Shown: positions 7,742-15,239, counted from the stretch's first letter. The stretch: DNA of 19,997 nucleotides from Sterolibacterium sp052034445 (GCA_052034445.1 JBPOIN010000148.1:1-19997); one strand, 5' to 3'. A program made the numbers and translations. Notes: generated by a model from the letters alone, not told the origin.

Positions 7742-8863
7742 ATGTCCCAAAAGATTCTTGTCATTGACGACGACAGTTTCCAGCACAAAATGTACACCGC
7801 CGCACTTGGTAACGACTACACCGTGGTCTCAGCCCTCAGTGGCAGCGAAGGGATCGCACTGGCCAAGACCGAACATCCCGACCTCATCATTCTGGATGTC
7901 GACATGCCTGACCAGAATGGCTATGAGGTTTGTCAGATTCTGAAATCCGAAGAAATCACATCGTATGCGCCTGTATTGTTCGTATCGAGCCTCGATGAAA
8001 TCGAAGACCGCCTCAAGGGCTATGCCGCGGGCGGCGCCGACTATGTCATCAAACCCTTCAACCTTAAGGAATTCAAGGCCAAGGTCCAGCATCTGCTGAC
8101 CAGCGCCGCTGAATATCGCAATCTGATGAATCAGGCTGGCAGCGCTTCGACCACGGCGCTCACGGCCATGACCAGCATGAGCGAAATGGGGACGCTGCTC
8201 GAAAGCTTCCGCAAGTTCAACACCTGCGTGGATCAAAAAATGCTGGCCCAAGCGCTGCTGGACTCATTGGTCGCCTTGGGCCTGAACGGCGCCATCCAGA
8301 TTCATTTATCCGTCGAGCCCTACACAATCAACGTCAATGGCCCCGCCACACCACTCGAACTATCGATCATCCGCCATTTACGGGACGACGGCAGAATCGT
8401 GCAATTCAAATCCAGTTTGGCGATCAACTATCCGTACATATCGCTACTGATCCACAACATGCCAATCGACGACGCGGAGCGTTGCGGCCGTCTGCGCGAT
8501 CATCTGGCCATGCTCATCGAAGCCGCCGAAACCCGCGCGCAAACGATTGTCACCGAAAACAAGTCGCGCCATCTCGAAACCATCGAACGCGCCGTTCGCA
8601 TGCTGTCCGCCACGCTGGTCGAATTCAACGATACCCAGCGCCAGAGCCAGCTCGACACACGCCAGGCCGTCACCCAACTATTCGACCGGATCGAACGCGA
8701 AACACTAAGCTTCGGCCTCAGCGAGGCGCAAGAAAACCATCTCGCCGCCACCTTGCAATCGGGCATCGAACGATTGGTCGAAATCCAGAAATCCGAAATC
8801 GACCTGCAAGGCAAGCTGCACTCGATCATCAAGGAACTGAACTTTGTCCTGACCCTCAAATAA
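7742..8863 (+). CDS. Response regulator with unrecognised C-terminal output region
   Basis: A 373-residue protein with an N-terminal receiver domain (about 4-120): acidic cluster D9-D11, phospho-acceptor D52 in ILDVDMPDQNG, S82 and K104-P105. Residues about 140-270 may form a GAF-like alpha/beta domain (paired strands around GAIQIHLS and YPYISLLIHNM). The last 100 residues are charged and helical, probably coiled coil. I see no helix-turn-helix, GGDEF, EAL or other named output motif, so it probably acts through protein contacts. The ATG at 7742 has AAAGGA upstream; a TTG at 7724 in frame overlaps that site and is less likely. It sits between the Hpt-containing kinase and the EAL/HDOD gene and is the likely phosphate acceptor of the kinase. 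Confidence 0.85.
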   Translation: MSQKILVIDDDSFQHKMYTAALGNDYTVVSALSGSEGIALAKTEHPDLIILDVDMPDQNGYEVCQILKSEEITSYAPVLFVSSLDEIEDRLKGYAAGGADYVIKPFNLKEFKAKVQHLLTSAAEYRNLMNQAGSASTTALTAMTSMSEMGTLLESFRKFNTCVDQKMLAQALLDSLVALGLNGAIQIHLSVEPYTINVNGPATPLELSIIRHLRDDGRIVQFKSSLAINYPYISLLIHNMPIDDAERCGRLRDHLAMLIEAAETRAQTIVTENKSRHLETIERAVRMLSATLVEFNDTQRQSQLDTRQAVTQLFDRIERETLSFGLSEAQENHLAATLQSGIERLVEIQKSEIDLQGKLHSIIKELNFVLTLK

Positions 8864-8872
8864 CGTCACCCC

Positions 8873-10306
8873 ATGCTCGGTTTCATCAAACGCCTGCTGG
8901 GCGCTGCCGAGGGAAGCGCACTGGCAGCGCCGGAAACCCGAACAGAGCCAGCCACTGCCAGTGCAACGCCCCTCCTGGCAAACGACAGCCCCGCCGCCAC
9001 GCTCCCCAGCAACGAGCCCTCCACGGACAACGACCGCTCGTTCATTTGCCGCGCCCCCCTGCTCGACCGCCACGAACGCATCGCCGGCTACGAATTCAGC
9101 CTCAAGCGCAACCTGCAGAACCGCCTGCAAGGGCGCAGCACGGCAGCCCGCCGCGCCTATGACGAAGTCCTGCTGAAAAGTCTTGTCACCGCCCACGCCG
9201 GACAAACCGGACCACTCCCCGGCCAGGGCTTGGCCTTCATCAACATCTCGCCGCAATCGCTCACCAACCCGCTGCTCGACGCCCTGCCGGCGCAGCGCAG
9301 CGTGCTGATGCTCGACAGCCGTACCAGCGCCGGTCTGCCCGCCGACGAGCTTGAGCCACTCGGCGCACGGCTCGCGGCCCTGCAGGCGCGCGGCCTGCGC
9401 CACGGCTGGCGCCTGTACGAGATTGCACCGCTGCCCGAAGTGCTCATGGTGGCCAGCAACTTCATCCAGATCACCCCCGGCGCCGCCGCCCAACCAGACA
9501 ATGCATGGCCGGCCCGCCTGCGCCAGAGCGCGCGCCCCAACCAGCCGCTGCAACTGATCGCCCACGAACTCCAGACACACGCGGATTTCGACGCTTGTCG
9601 CGACGCCGGCTACGACTTTTTCCACGGCCCCTTCATCACCGACCGCGCCCACTGGCAGGCACCGCGCAGCGACATTAACCGCCTGCGCGTCATCGAATTA
9701 CTGAATCTGATCCGCAGCGGCGGCGCCTTTGCCGAAATCGCCGAATGTCTCAAAACCGAGCCGGTGCTGACCTTCAAGCTGCTGCGCTACATCAACTCAC
9801 CGGCGCTCGGCCTGCAACGCGAAATCCTCAACCTCGCCCAGGGGCTCGTAGTGCTCGGACGCGACAAGTTCTACCGTTGGCTGTCGCTGCTGCTCTTCGA
9901 CAGCCGCGCCCCGGGCTACCGCGAACGCATGCTCACCGAACAGGCGCTCACGCGCGCGCACTTCCTCGAAGGCCTGGCCGGCCAGGGCCGCATCCCCGCA
10001 ACGCCCGACCCGCTTTTCATGACTGGCACGTTCTCCCTGCTCGACACGCTGATGGGCAAACCCATGGCCGACATGCTCGGCCAGGTCGCCCTGCCCGAAG
10101 CCGTGCGTGCCGCACTGCTCGGCGAAGACAACATCTACCGCACAGCGCTCGAACTCATACGCGCCCTCGAAAACCACGACGACGACCAGATCGCCCGGAC
10201 CACCGACCAATGCGGCCTCAACGACGCCAGCGTCACGCAGACCATGCTCGAAGCCTTGGCTTGGGCGCAATCAATCAACAGCACCAGCGCCGAACCGAAG
10301 GCATAA
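8873..10306 (+). CDS. Degenerate EAL plus HDOD signalling protein (YuxH-like)
   Basis: A 477-residue cytoplasmic protein of the EAL-HDOD (COG3434/YuxH) type. The first 55 residues are a low-complexity Ala/Pro/Thr/Ser extension. An EAL-fold region runs about 59-265, starting CRAPLLDRHERIAGYEF and ending near the YDFFHGPF strand. The EAL triplet is replaced by YEF-S and other catalytic acids are not evident, so it is unlikely to degrade c-di-GMP. From about 267 an HDOD domain follows, with LKTEPVLTFKLLRYINSP and a GLVVLGRDKFYRWLSLLLF helix pair. Such proteins act as binding or scaffold modules in second-messenger and motility control. The ATG is nine bases after the response regulator stop, without a clear ribosome site, suggesting coupling. 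Confidence 0.88.
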   Translation: MLGFIKRLLGAAEGSALAAPETRTEPATASATPLLANDSPAATLPSNEPSTDNDRSFICRAPLLDRHERIAGYEFSLKRNLQNRLQGRSTAARRAYDEVLLKSLVTAHAGQTGPLPGQGLAFINISPQSLTNPLLDALPAQRSVLMLDSRTSAGLPADELEPLGARLAALQARGLRHGWRLYEIAPLPEVLMVASNFIQITPGAAAQPDNAWPARLRQSARPNQPLQLIAHELQTHADFDACRDAGYDFFHGPFITDRAHWQAPRSDINRLRVIELLNLIRSGGAFAEIAECLKTEPVLTFKLLRYINSPALGLQREILNLAQGLVVLGRDKFYRWLSLLLFDSRAPGYRERMLTEQALTRAHFLEGLAGQGRIPATPDPLFMTGTFSLLDTLMGKPMADMLGQVALPEAVRAALLGEDNIYRTALELIRALENHDDDQIARTTDQCGLNDASVTQTMLEALAWAQSINSTSAEPKA

Positions 10307-10348
10307 AATCGACGCACGTCCAGCAACAGTCATTCCGCCGCAACCACC

Positions 10349-10354
10349 TATAAT
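10349..10354 (+). promoter_or_regulatory. rlmJ: Candidate -10 box for the rlmJ unit
   Basis: A perfect TATAAT lies at 10349-10354 in the 141-base gap between the EAL/HDOD gene and rlmJ. No good -35 box is found at 16-18 bases upstream. A second weaker candidate is TAAAAT at 10390-10395. The leader to the ATG at 10448 would be about 87 or 45 bases. Confidence 0.35.
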
Positions 10355-10447
10355 CTCCCGTCCCCTGGTCTCTGGCCCCTGAACTCCAATAAAATCTTCT
10401 ACGGGCGATTCGTTGCCTGAGCCACTCACCCGCACCATCCCGCCACC

Positions 10448-11293
10448 ATGCTGAGCTATCGCCACGCCTTTCACGCCGGCAACCATGCCGACGTCCTCAA
10501 ACACTTCGTCCTCATGCAGCTGGCCGGCTACATGACGCAAAAACCCGCCCCGCTCTGGTACATCGACACCCACGCCGGCGCAGGCCTGTATGCACTCGAC
10601 CAGGGCTACGCCACCAAGCTCGCCGAGCATGTCGATGGCATTGGCCGGCTGTGGCAGCGCGACGACCTGCCGGCCGAACTCGAAGAATACGTTGCCCTGA
10701 TCCGCACCCTCAACGCAGACGGCCAACTGCGCACCTACCCCGGCTCGCCATGGATCGCCGCCCAACTGCTGCGCCCCGAAGACCGCCTGCGCCTGTTCGA
10801 ACTGCACAGCAGCGACAGCAAACTGCTCGCCCAGCACTTCCAGACCGCCGGCCGCCGCGTCGCGATCCAGGAGGACGACGGCCTGGCCGGGCTCAAGGCC
10901 CAGCTGCCGCCACCGACGCGCCGCGCGCTGACGCTCATCGACCCCTCCTACGAAGACAAGCACGATTACCGCGCCGTCGTCGCGGCGCTGGCCGACAGCC
11001 TCAAGCGCTTCGCCACTGGCGCCTACATGCTCTGGTACCCGCAGCTCTCGCGCCCCGAAGCGCGCCAGCTACCCGAAAAGCTCATGGCCCTGCCGGCGCA
11101 GAAATGGCTGCACGTCACACTCAGCGTGCGGCGCCCGACCAGCGACGGCTTCGGCATGCACGGCAGCGGCCTGTACCTCATCAACCCGCCCTGGACGCTC
11201 AACGCCACGCTGCAGCAAGTCATGCCCTGCCTCGTCGACGCCCTCGCCCAGGACAGCGGCGCCAGCTACACCATCGAGCATGGCGAAAACTGA
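10448..11293 (+). CDS. rlmJ: 23S rRNA (adenine(2030)-N6)-methyltransferase RlmJ
   Basis: A 281-residue S-adenosylmethionine-dependent enzyme that methylates N6 of A2030 (E. coli numbering) in 23S rRNA. The N-terminus MLSYRHAFHAGNHADVLKH is the family signature. The SAM-binding strand follows as WYIDTHAGAGLYAL, and the catalytic motif appears as IDPSYED with D165, where the common form is DPPYE. Length is close to the 280 residues of the E. coli enzyme. The gene starts after a 141-base gap and overlaps the YchJ-like gene by 14 bases, so the pair is translationally linked. No obvious Shine-Dalgarno is seen before the ATG. It has no evident functional tie to the signalling genes upstream. Confidence 0.96.
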   Translation: MLSYRHAFHAGNHADVLKHFVLMQLAGYMTQKPAPLWYIDTHAGAGLYALDQGYATKLAEHVDGIGRLWQRDDLPAELEEYVALIRTLNADGQLRTYPGSPWIAAQLLRPEDRLRLFELHSSDSKLLAQHFQTAGRRVAIQEDDGLAGLKAQLPPPTRRALTLIDPSYEDKHDYRAVVAALADSLKRFATGAYMLWYPQLSRPEARQLPEKLMALPAQKWLHVTLSVRRPTSDGFGMHGSGLYLINPPWTLNATLQQVMPCLVDALAQDSGASYTIEHGEN

Positions 11294-11675
11294 CCCCTGC
11301 CCGTGCGGCAGCGGCCAGCCCTATGCCGCCTGTTGCGGCCCGCTGCACCAGGGCCAGCAGCCCGCCGCAAGCGCCGAAGCCCTGATGCGCTCGCGCTACA
11401 GCGCCTACGTCCTCAAGCACGAAGCCTGGCTGCTCGCCAGCTGGCACCCCGACACCCGCCCCACCGCCCTGCAACTGGACGCCGCCGACGCCCCGGCCAA
11501 ATGGCTGGGCCTGGAAATCCGTCGCCATGCACAACAGGACGCCAATCATGCCACGGTCGAATTCGTCGCCCGCTGCCGCTACCCCGGCGGCCGCGCCGGC
11601 CGCCTGCACGAAATCAGCCGCTTCGTGCGCGACAACGGCCGCTGGCTGTATCTCGACGCTTCAGGGAATCACTGA
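11280..11675 (+). CDS. YchJ-like SEC-C motif protein (UPF0225)
   Basis: A 131-residue protein of the YchJ/UPF0225 family. The N-terminal SEC-C zinc motif is clear: CPCGSGQPYAACC with cysteines at residues 7, 9, 18 and 19. It is followed by the family stretch ALMRSRYSAYVL, then a compact NTF2-like/cystatin-like fold with the FVARCRY and HEISRFVR strands ending in GRWLYLDA. E. coli YchJ is about 150 residues and has a second SEC-C-like end that is not obvious here. The start overlaps the last 14 bases of rlmJ in another frame. The molecular function of the family is not established; zinc binding and a chaperone-like or nucleic-acid role are only suggestions. Confidence 0.88.
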   Translation: MAKTDPCPCGSGQPYAACCGPLHQGQQPAASAEALMRSRYSAYVLKHEAWLLASWHPDTRPTALQLDAADAPAKWLGLEIRRHAQQDANHATVEFVARCRYPGGRAGRLHEISRFVRDNGRWLYLDASGNH

Positions 11676-11707
11676 TTGGTGCGTAGTGTGTAGCCAATTG
11701 TCGTCAG

Positions 11708-11747
11708 CAGCGCCAGGAATAATGGGAGGGATTTGCATCCTGCGCTG
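11708..11747 (+). repeat. Imperfect hairpin after the YchJ-like gene
   Basis: CAGCGCCAGG (11708-11717) pairs with CCTGCGCTG (11739-11747) over nine pairs with one bulged C and a 21-base loop. It is not followed by a T-run. It may act as a weak or Rho-assisted end for the rlmJ unit, or have no role. Confidence 0.3.
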
Positions 11748-11791
11748 CCCCAGAAAACATGGCGCTTCCAGCGAACCGGAGCATTCATGCG

Positions 11792-11800
11792 TGCTAGAAT
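11792..11800 (+). promoter_or_regulatory. Extended -10 promoter candidate for the SPFH gene cassette
   Basis: TGCTAGAAT at 11792-11800 combines the extended TGn element with a 5/6 match to TATAAT. No convincing -35 box is present at 17 bases, which extended -10 promoters can tolerate. Transcription would begin near 11807, giving a leader of about 72 bases that contains the strong hairpin at 11817-11836. Confidence 0.45.
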
Positions 11801-11816
11801 TTTCGTCGCTTGAATG

Positions 11817-11836
11817 GGCCGGGTTTTTTCCCGGCC
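11817..11836 (+). promoter_or_regulatory. GC hairpin with six-T loop in the SPFH gene leader
   Basis: GGCCGGG (11817-11823) and CCCGGCC (11830-11836) form a perfect seven-pair stem closed by TTTTTT (11824-11829). It lies about 10 bases after the predicted transcription start and about 42 bases before the ATG. The T-run is in the loop and not after the stem, so it is not a normal terminator. A leader stabiliser or protein-binding hairpin is possible. Confidence 0.5.
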
Positions 11837-11878
11837 ATCTACGCGGCACAACGTTGCACACTCCTGAAGGGATCGATC

Positions 11879-12922
11879 ATGGCGCTCATGGATTTCATCA
11901 AGAAACAGTTTATCGACGTCATTCACTGGACCGAGGAAGCCGATGGCGTGCTGGCCATGCGCTATCCGATGGAGGATTTCGAAATCCAGTATGGCGCCCA
12001 GCTCACGGTGCGCGATTCGCAGATGGCGCTGTTCGTCAATGAAGGCGTTTGCGCCGATGCCTTCGGGCCGGGCCTGCACAAGCTGGAGACGCGTACCCTG
12101 CCGGTGCTGACGAACCTGCAGAACTGGGACAAGCTGTTCGCTTCGCCCTTCAAGTCGGATGTGTATTTCTTCAGCACGCGCCTGCAGCTTGATCGCAAGT
12201 GGGGCACGCCGCAGCCAGTCACGATCCGCGACAAGGATTTCGGCATGGTGCGCCTGCGCGCTTTCGGCATTTACTCGTACCGCATTACCGATCCGAAGAA
12301 GTTCTACCTGAATGTCTCGGGCACGCGTGAGACTTACACGGTCGATGAGCTGGAAGGTCAGCTGCGCAACACCATCGTCGGCTCGATCAGCGATCTGTTC
12401 GGCGAATCGGGCGTGCCGTTCGTCGACATGGCCGGCAATCAGGAGGAATTCGGCAAGCGGCTGAAGGACAAGCTCACCCCGCAGTTCGATAACTACGGTC
12501 TGGCGCTCGATACCTTCGTACTGCAGAACGTCTCGCTGCCCGAGGAATTGCAAAAGATGCTCGATGCGCGCATCGGCGTGAACATGATGGGCGGCATGCA
12601 GAGCTATACGCAGTATCAGGTGGCCAACAGCATTCCGCTGGCAGCGCAAAACGAGGGGGGGCTGGCCGGTATGGGCGCCGGCGTCGGCGTCGGCTTCGGT
12701 ATCGGTCAGCAGATGGCGCAGACACTCGGCCAGAGCCTGAATCCGCAGGCCGCACCAGCAGCACCAGCCGCCGCAGCGGCCCCGGCGGCAGCAGCGCCGG
12801 CGCCATCCGCCGACGAGATCATGGCGACCATCGAGAAACTGCACGGTCTGGTCGGCAAAGGCATCCTGACCCAGGCCGAGTTCGATGCGAAGAAGGCCGA
12901 ACTGCTGGCAAAACTCGCCTGA
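11879..12922 (+). CDS. SPFH-domain protein with C-terminal SHOCT-type module (YdjI-like)
   Basis: A 347-residue protein of the YdjI-like (virion-core-protein-like) SPFH group. Residues about 25-215 form the SPFH domain, with VLAMRYPMEDFEIQYGAQLTV, GVCADAFGPGLHKLET and a long region ending in ALDTFVLQNVSLPEEL. No membrane helix is seen; membrane contact would be through the SPFH domain. A Gly-rich stretch (GMGAGVGVGFGIGQQ) and an Ala/Pro tract link to a final 38-residue SHOCT-like helical pair (IEKLHGLVGKGILTQAEFDAKKAELL). The ATG at 11879 follows GAAGGG with a seven-base spacer; an upstream in-frame TTG at 11810 precedes the leader hairpin and is rejected. SPFH proteins form membrane-associated oligomers. 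This one heads the DUF4178/DUF350/spermidine synthase-like cassette, suggesting it scaffolds that system. Family is firm, role inferred. Confidence 0.88.
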   Translation: MALMDFIKKQFIDVIHWTEEADGVLAMRYPMEDFEIQYGAQLTVRDSQMALFVNEGVCADAFGPGLHKLETRTLPVLTNLQNWDKLFASPFKSDVYFFSTRLQLDRKWGTPQPVTIRDKDFGMVRLRAFGIYSYRITDPKKFYLNVSGTRETYTVDELEGQLRNTIVGSISDLFGESGVPFVDMAGNQEEFGKRLKDKLTPQFDNYGLALDTFVLQNVSLPEELQKMLDARIGVNMMGGMQSYTQYQVANSIPLAAQNEGGLAGMGAGVGVGFGIGQQMAQTLGQSLNPQAAPAAPAAAAAPAAAAPAPSADEIMATIEKLHGLVGKGILTQAEFDAKKAELLAKLA

Positions 12923-12928
12923 CGCCTG

Positions 12929-12953
12929 CCCCCTAGCCCCCAGTCCCTAACCC
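12929..12953 (+). repeat. C-rich degenerate short tandem tract
   Basis: The 33-base gap between the SPFH and DUF4178 genes is mostly a run of CCCTAG/CCCCAGT/CCCTAAC-like units. A similar C-rich stretch with GTCCCCTGG and CTGGCCCCTG occurs at 10355-10382 before rlmJ. It leaves no visible ribosome site for the downstream GTG start. Confidence 0.35.
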
Positions 12954-12955
12954 GC

Positions 12956-14854
12956 GTGCCCGCCAAAACCGCACTTTGCCCCTCCTGCGGCGCCCCGGTC
13001 GAGTTCCACTCGGCCGATTCGGTGCTGCTGGTGTGCGCATTTTGCCGTTCCACACTGCTGCGCAGCGCCGAGAAGATCGAGAATCTCGGCCGCATGGCCG
13101 ATCTGATCGAGGATTTCTCGCCGCTTCAGCTCGGTAGCGAGGGCCGCTTCAGCGGCGTGCATTTCGCCGTCATCGGCCGCATCCAGCTGCGCTATGGCGC
13201 GGGGCTGTGGAACGAGTGGTATCTGCTGTTTGACGATGGCCGCCATGGCTGGCTGTCGGATGCAAATGGCGATTACACGGTCAGTTTCGCCGAGCAGATC
13301 CGCGAGCCGCTGGGGCCATTTTCCGCGTGGCAGCCGGGCGATCTGGCGCCGCTCAACGGCATTGCCTTCGAAGTCACCGACATCGAACAGGCCGAGTGCG
13401 TGGCCGGCGACGGCGAGCTGCCGTTCAAGGTCGGCGGCGGCTATCCGGCGCCGGTCGTCGATGCGCGCCACGGCAAGTTCTTCGCCACGCTGGATTATTC
13501 GGAAGACCCGCCGCTGGTGTATATCGGCGAGTCGGTCGAGCGTGCCCGTCTGGCGCTGACCAATCTGCGCGAGAAGATTCCCGGCGCTGTCACGGAAAAG
13601 GGACTCAAGTCCTTTGAATGCGCGGCCTGCGGCGCGCCGATCGAACTCAAGTCGAATGCCACCGAACGCGTCGGCTGCACCAGTTGCGGCAGTTTGCTGG
13701 AGGTCGGCGATGCGCGCCTGACGCTGATTGAAAAAGCCCGCAGCCGGATCCAGGTCACCCCGGTGCTACCGCTCGGCAGTCAGGGCCAGCTGGCCGGCGT
13801 CAGCTATGAAGTCATCGGCTTCATGCAGCGCGAAACCACGGTCGACGGCCAGACCTATACCTGGGACGAATATCTGCTGTTCGATGCGCGCGGCGAGTTC
13901 CGCTGGCTGTCACGCTACGATGGCCACTGGAATTTCATCCGCGTGCTGAACCAGCCGCCGACACGCACTACGGCGCAAACCCCCAGCATCAAGTATGAGG
14001 GTGAGACGTATCGCCACTTCCAGAGCTGCGACGCGCGCGTGAGCTATGTGATCGGCGAGTTCAACTGGCGCGTCAGCGTCGGCGAAACGGCGAAAACCCA
14101 GGATTACGTCGCGCCGCCGAAAATGCTTTCGCTGGAAAAAACCGCCAACGAAATCACCTGGAGCCTCGGCGAATACCTGACGCCCACTGAAATCGAGCAA
14201 GCCTTCGCGCTCAAGACGCCGCTGGCGACGCCGGTCGGCGTGTATGCGAATCAGCCGAACCCGCTCGGCCCGCGCCATCAGGGGACCTGCCTGCAGTTCT
14301 GGCGCATGGCGAGCGTTGCGGTATTGCTGCAGGGGGCTTTCCTGATCTTCGGTCTGGGCGGCGACGTCATCAAGGAGCATGCCGTTTTCGGCGCCGAGGA
14401 ATCCAGCCACACCAGCGCGAGCTTCGAACTCACCAAGCAAGCGACGACACTGATGGTCGACAATCGCGCCGATTTCGACAACGGCTGGCTGACCCTGAAT
14501 CTGACCCTGGTCGACGAAAACACCGGTCAGGCCTGGCAGGCCAATCGCGAAATCAGTTACTACTCGGGCGTCGATCAGGGCGAATCCTGGAGCGAAGGTT
14601 CGCGCTCGGATGAGGTGGTTTTCCCCGCTCTGCCGCCCGGACGCTACCATCTGGTCGTCGATGGCGAGGCGGCGCCGGAAATCGGCCGCAAGATCAGCGA
14701 CGAGCTGACCATCGAGAGCGGTGGCGCGCGCTGGAGCAATCTGCTGCTGGTACTGCTGTTTCTCGCCAGCTTCCCGATCTGGACGCGCTTGCGCCTGCAG
14801 GCCTTCGAAACCCGGCGCTGGCTCGAAAGCGACCATCCGCCCGACGATTCGTGA
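12956..14854 (+). CDS. Membrane protein with duplicated zinc ribbon and DUF4178 domains
   Basis: A 632-residue protein. Zinc ribbon 1 has C8, C11, C27 and C30 (CPSCGAPVEF, VCAFC); zinc ribbon 2 has C222, C225, C241 and C244 (CAACGAPIEL, CTSCG). Each is followed by a DUF4178-like beta-rich region of about 150-180 residues; the repeat is marked by LGSEGRFSGVHFAVIGRIQ against LGSQGQLAGVSYEVIGFMQ, and by WYLLFDDGRHGWLS against YLLFDARGEFRWLS. A membrane segment near 450-470, a beta-rich outward region and a last segment at 596-612 complete it, so both zinc-DUF4178 units probably face the cytoplasm. The start is GTG at 12956, chosen because it is just upstream of the first zinc ribbon; no ribosome site is visible. 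DUF4178 function is unknown. Neighbours place it in the SPFH/DUF350/aminopropyltransferase cassette. Confidence 0.82.
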   Translation: MPAKTALCPSCGAPVEFHSADSVLLVCAFCRSTLLRSAEKIENLGRMADLIEDFSPLQLGSEGRFSGVHFAVIGRIQLRYGAGLWNEWYLLFDDGRHGWLSDANGDYTVSFAEQIREPLGPFSAWQPGDLAPLNGIAFEVTDIEQAECVAGDGELPFKVGGGYPAPVVDARHGKFFATLDYSEDPPLVYIGESVERARLALTNLREKIPGAVTEKGLKSFECAACGAPIELKSNATERVGCTSCGSLLEVGDARLTLIEKARSRIQVTPVLPLGSQGQLAGVSYEVIGFMQRETTVDGQTYTWDEYLLFDARGEFRWLSRYDGHWNFIRVLNQPPTRTTAQTPSIKYEGETYRHFQSCDARVSYVIGEFNWRVSVGETAKTQDYVAPPKMLSLEKTANEITWSLGEYLTPTEIEQAFALKTPLATPVGVYANQPNPLGPRHQGTCLQFWRMASVAVLLQGAFLIFGLGGDVIKEHAVFGAEESSHTSASFELTKQATTLMVDNRADFDNGWLTLNLTLVDENTGQAWQANREISYYSGVDQGESWSEGSRSDEVVFPALPPGRYHLVVDGEAAPEIGRKISDELTIESGGARWSNLLLVLLFLASFPIWTRLRLQAFETRRWLESDHPPDDS

Positions 14855-14872
14855 TTCCGGAGCCTGCCACGC

Positions 14873-15019
14873 ATGTTTACCCGTCTTTATCTGATCATCA
14901 GCCTGATGTCGCTTGCGACCTTCGGCTGGTACCAGTTCCGCGGCGTCAGCCCCTTCGACGCCTTCGCCGATACGGCCGCGAGCAGCGCCCGCTCCGGTTC
15001 GCAGACCTACCACAAATAG
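14873..15019 (+). CDS. 48-residue single-span membrane protein
   Basis: A very short gene in the 175-base gap between the DUF4178 and DUF350 genes. It encodes 48 residues: MFTRLYLIISLMSLATFGWY forms one hydrophobic span with a positive start, followed by a polar tail ending SQTYHK. GGAG lies ten bases before the ATG, and the TAG stop overlaps the AGGAG ribosome site of the DUF350 gene, an arrangement typical of an operon member. I do not recognise a family. It is likely an inner-membrane accessory peptide of the neighbouring DUF350 or DUF4178 proteins. The hydrophobic segment could also be read as an uncleaved signal anchor. Confidence 0.65.
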   Translation: MFTRLYLIISLMSLATFGWYQFRGVSPFDAFADTAASSARSGSQTYHK

Positions 15020-15029
15020 GAGTTACGCC

Positions 15030-15239
15030 ATGGACATCAACCTGCATCAGCTTGCCAATTCGCTGCTTTACTCCTTCCTCGGCGTGGCCATTTTCTGGAT
15101 CACCTTCATCGTGATCGACAAGATCACGCCTTACGATCTGTGGGGCGAAATCGTGCGCGAAAAGAATACCGCGCTGGCGCTTGTCGTCGGCGCCATGTGC
15201 CTGGGCATCGCCATCATCATTGCCTCGGCAATCCACTGA
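15030..15239 (+). CDS. DUF350 small membrane protein
   Basis: A 69-residue membrane protein made of a single DUF350 unit. Two membrane segments (about 10-28 and 47-67) flank a short loop with the family pattern DKITPYDLWGEIVREKNTALAL, and the protein ends LGIAIIIASAIH. Proteins such as E. coli YjfL carry two such units in about 130 residues, so this one probably assembles as a dimer or larger oligomer. AGGAG sits seven bases before the ATG. DUF350 genes recur beside spermidine or glutathionylspermidine synthase-like genes and envelope stress genes. The molecular role is unknown; a membrane channel or partner subunit is only a suggestion. Confidence 0.9.
   Translation: MDINLHQLANSLLYSFLGVAIFWITFIVIDKITPYDLWGEIVREKNTALALVVGAMCLGIAIIIASAIH

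Noticed and set aside
11810..11878. Upstream TTG start for the SPFH gene
   Set aside because: It would translate through the leader hairpin and lacks a ribosome site, whereas the ATG at 11879 has a good one and matches the family start.
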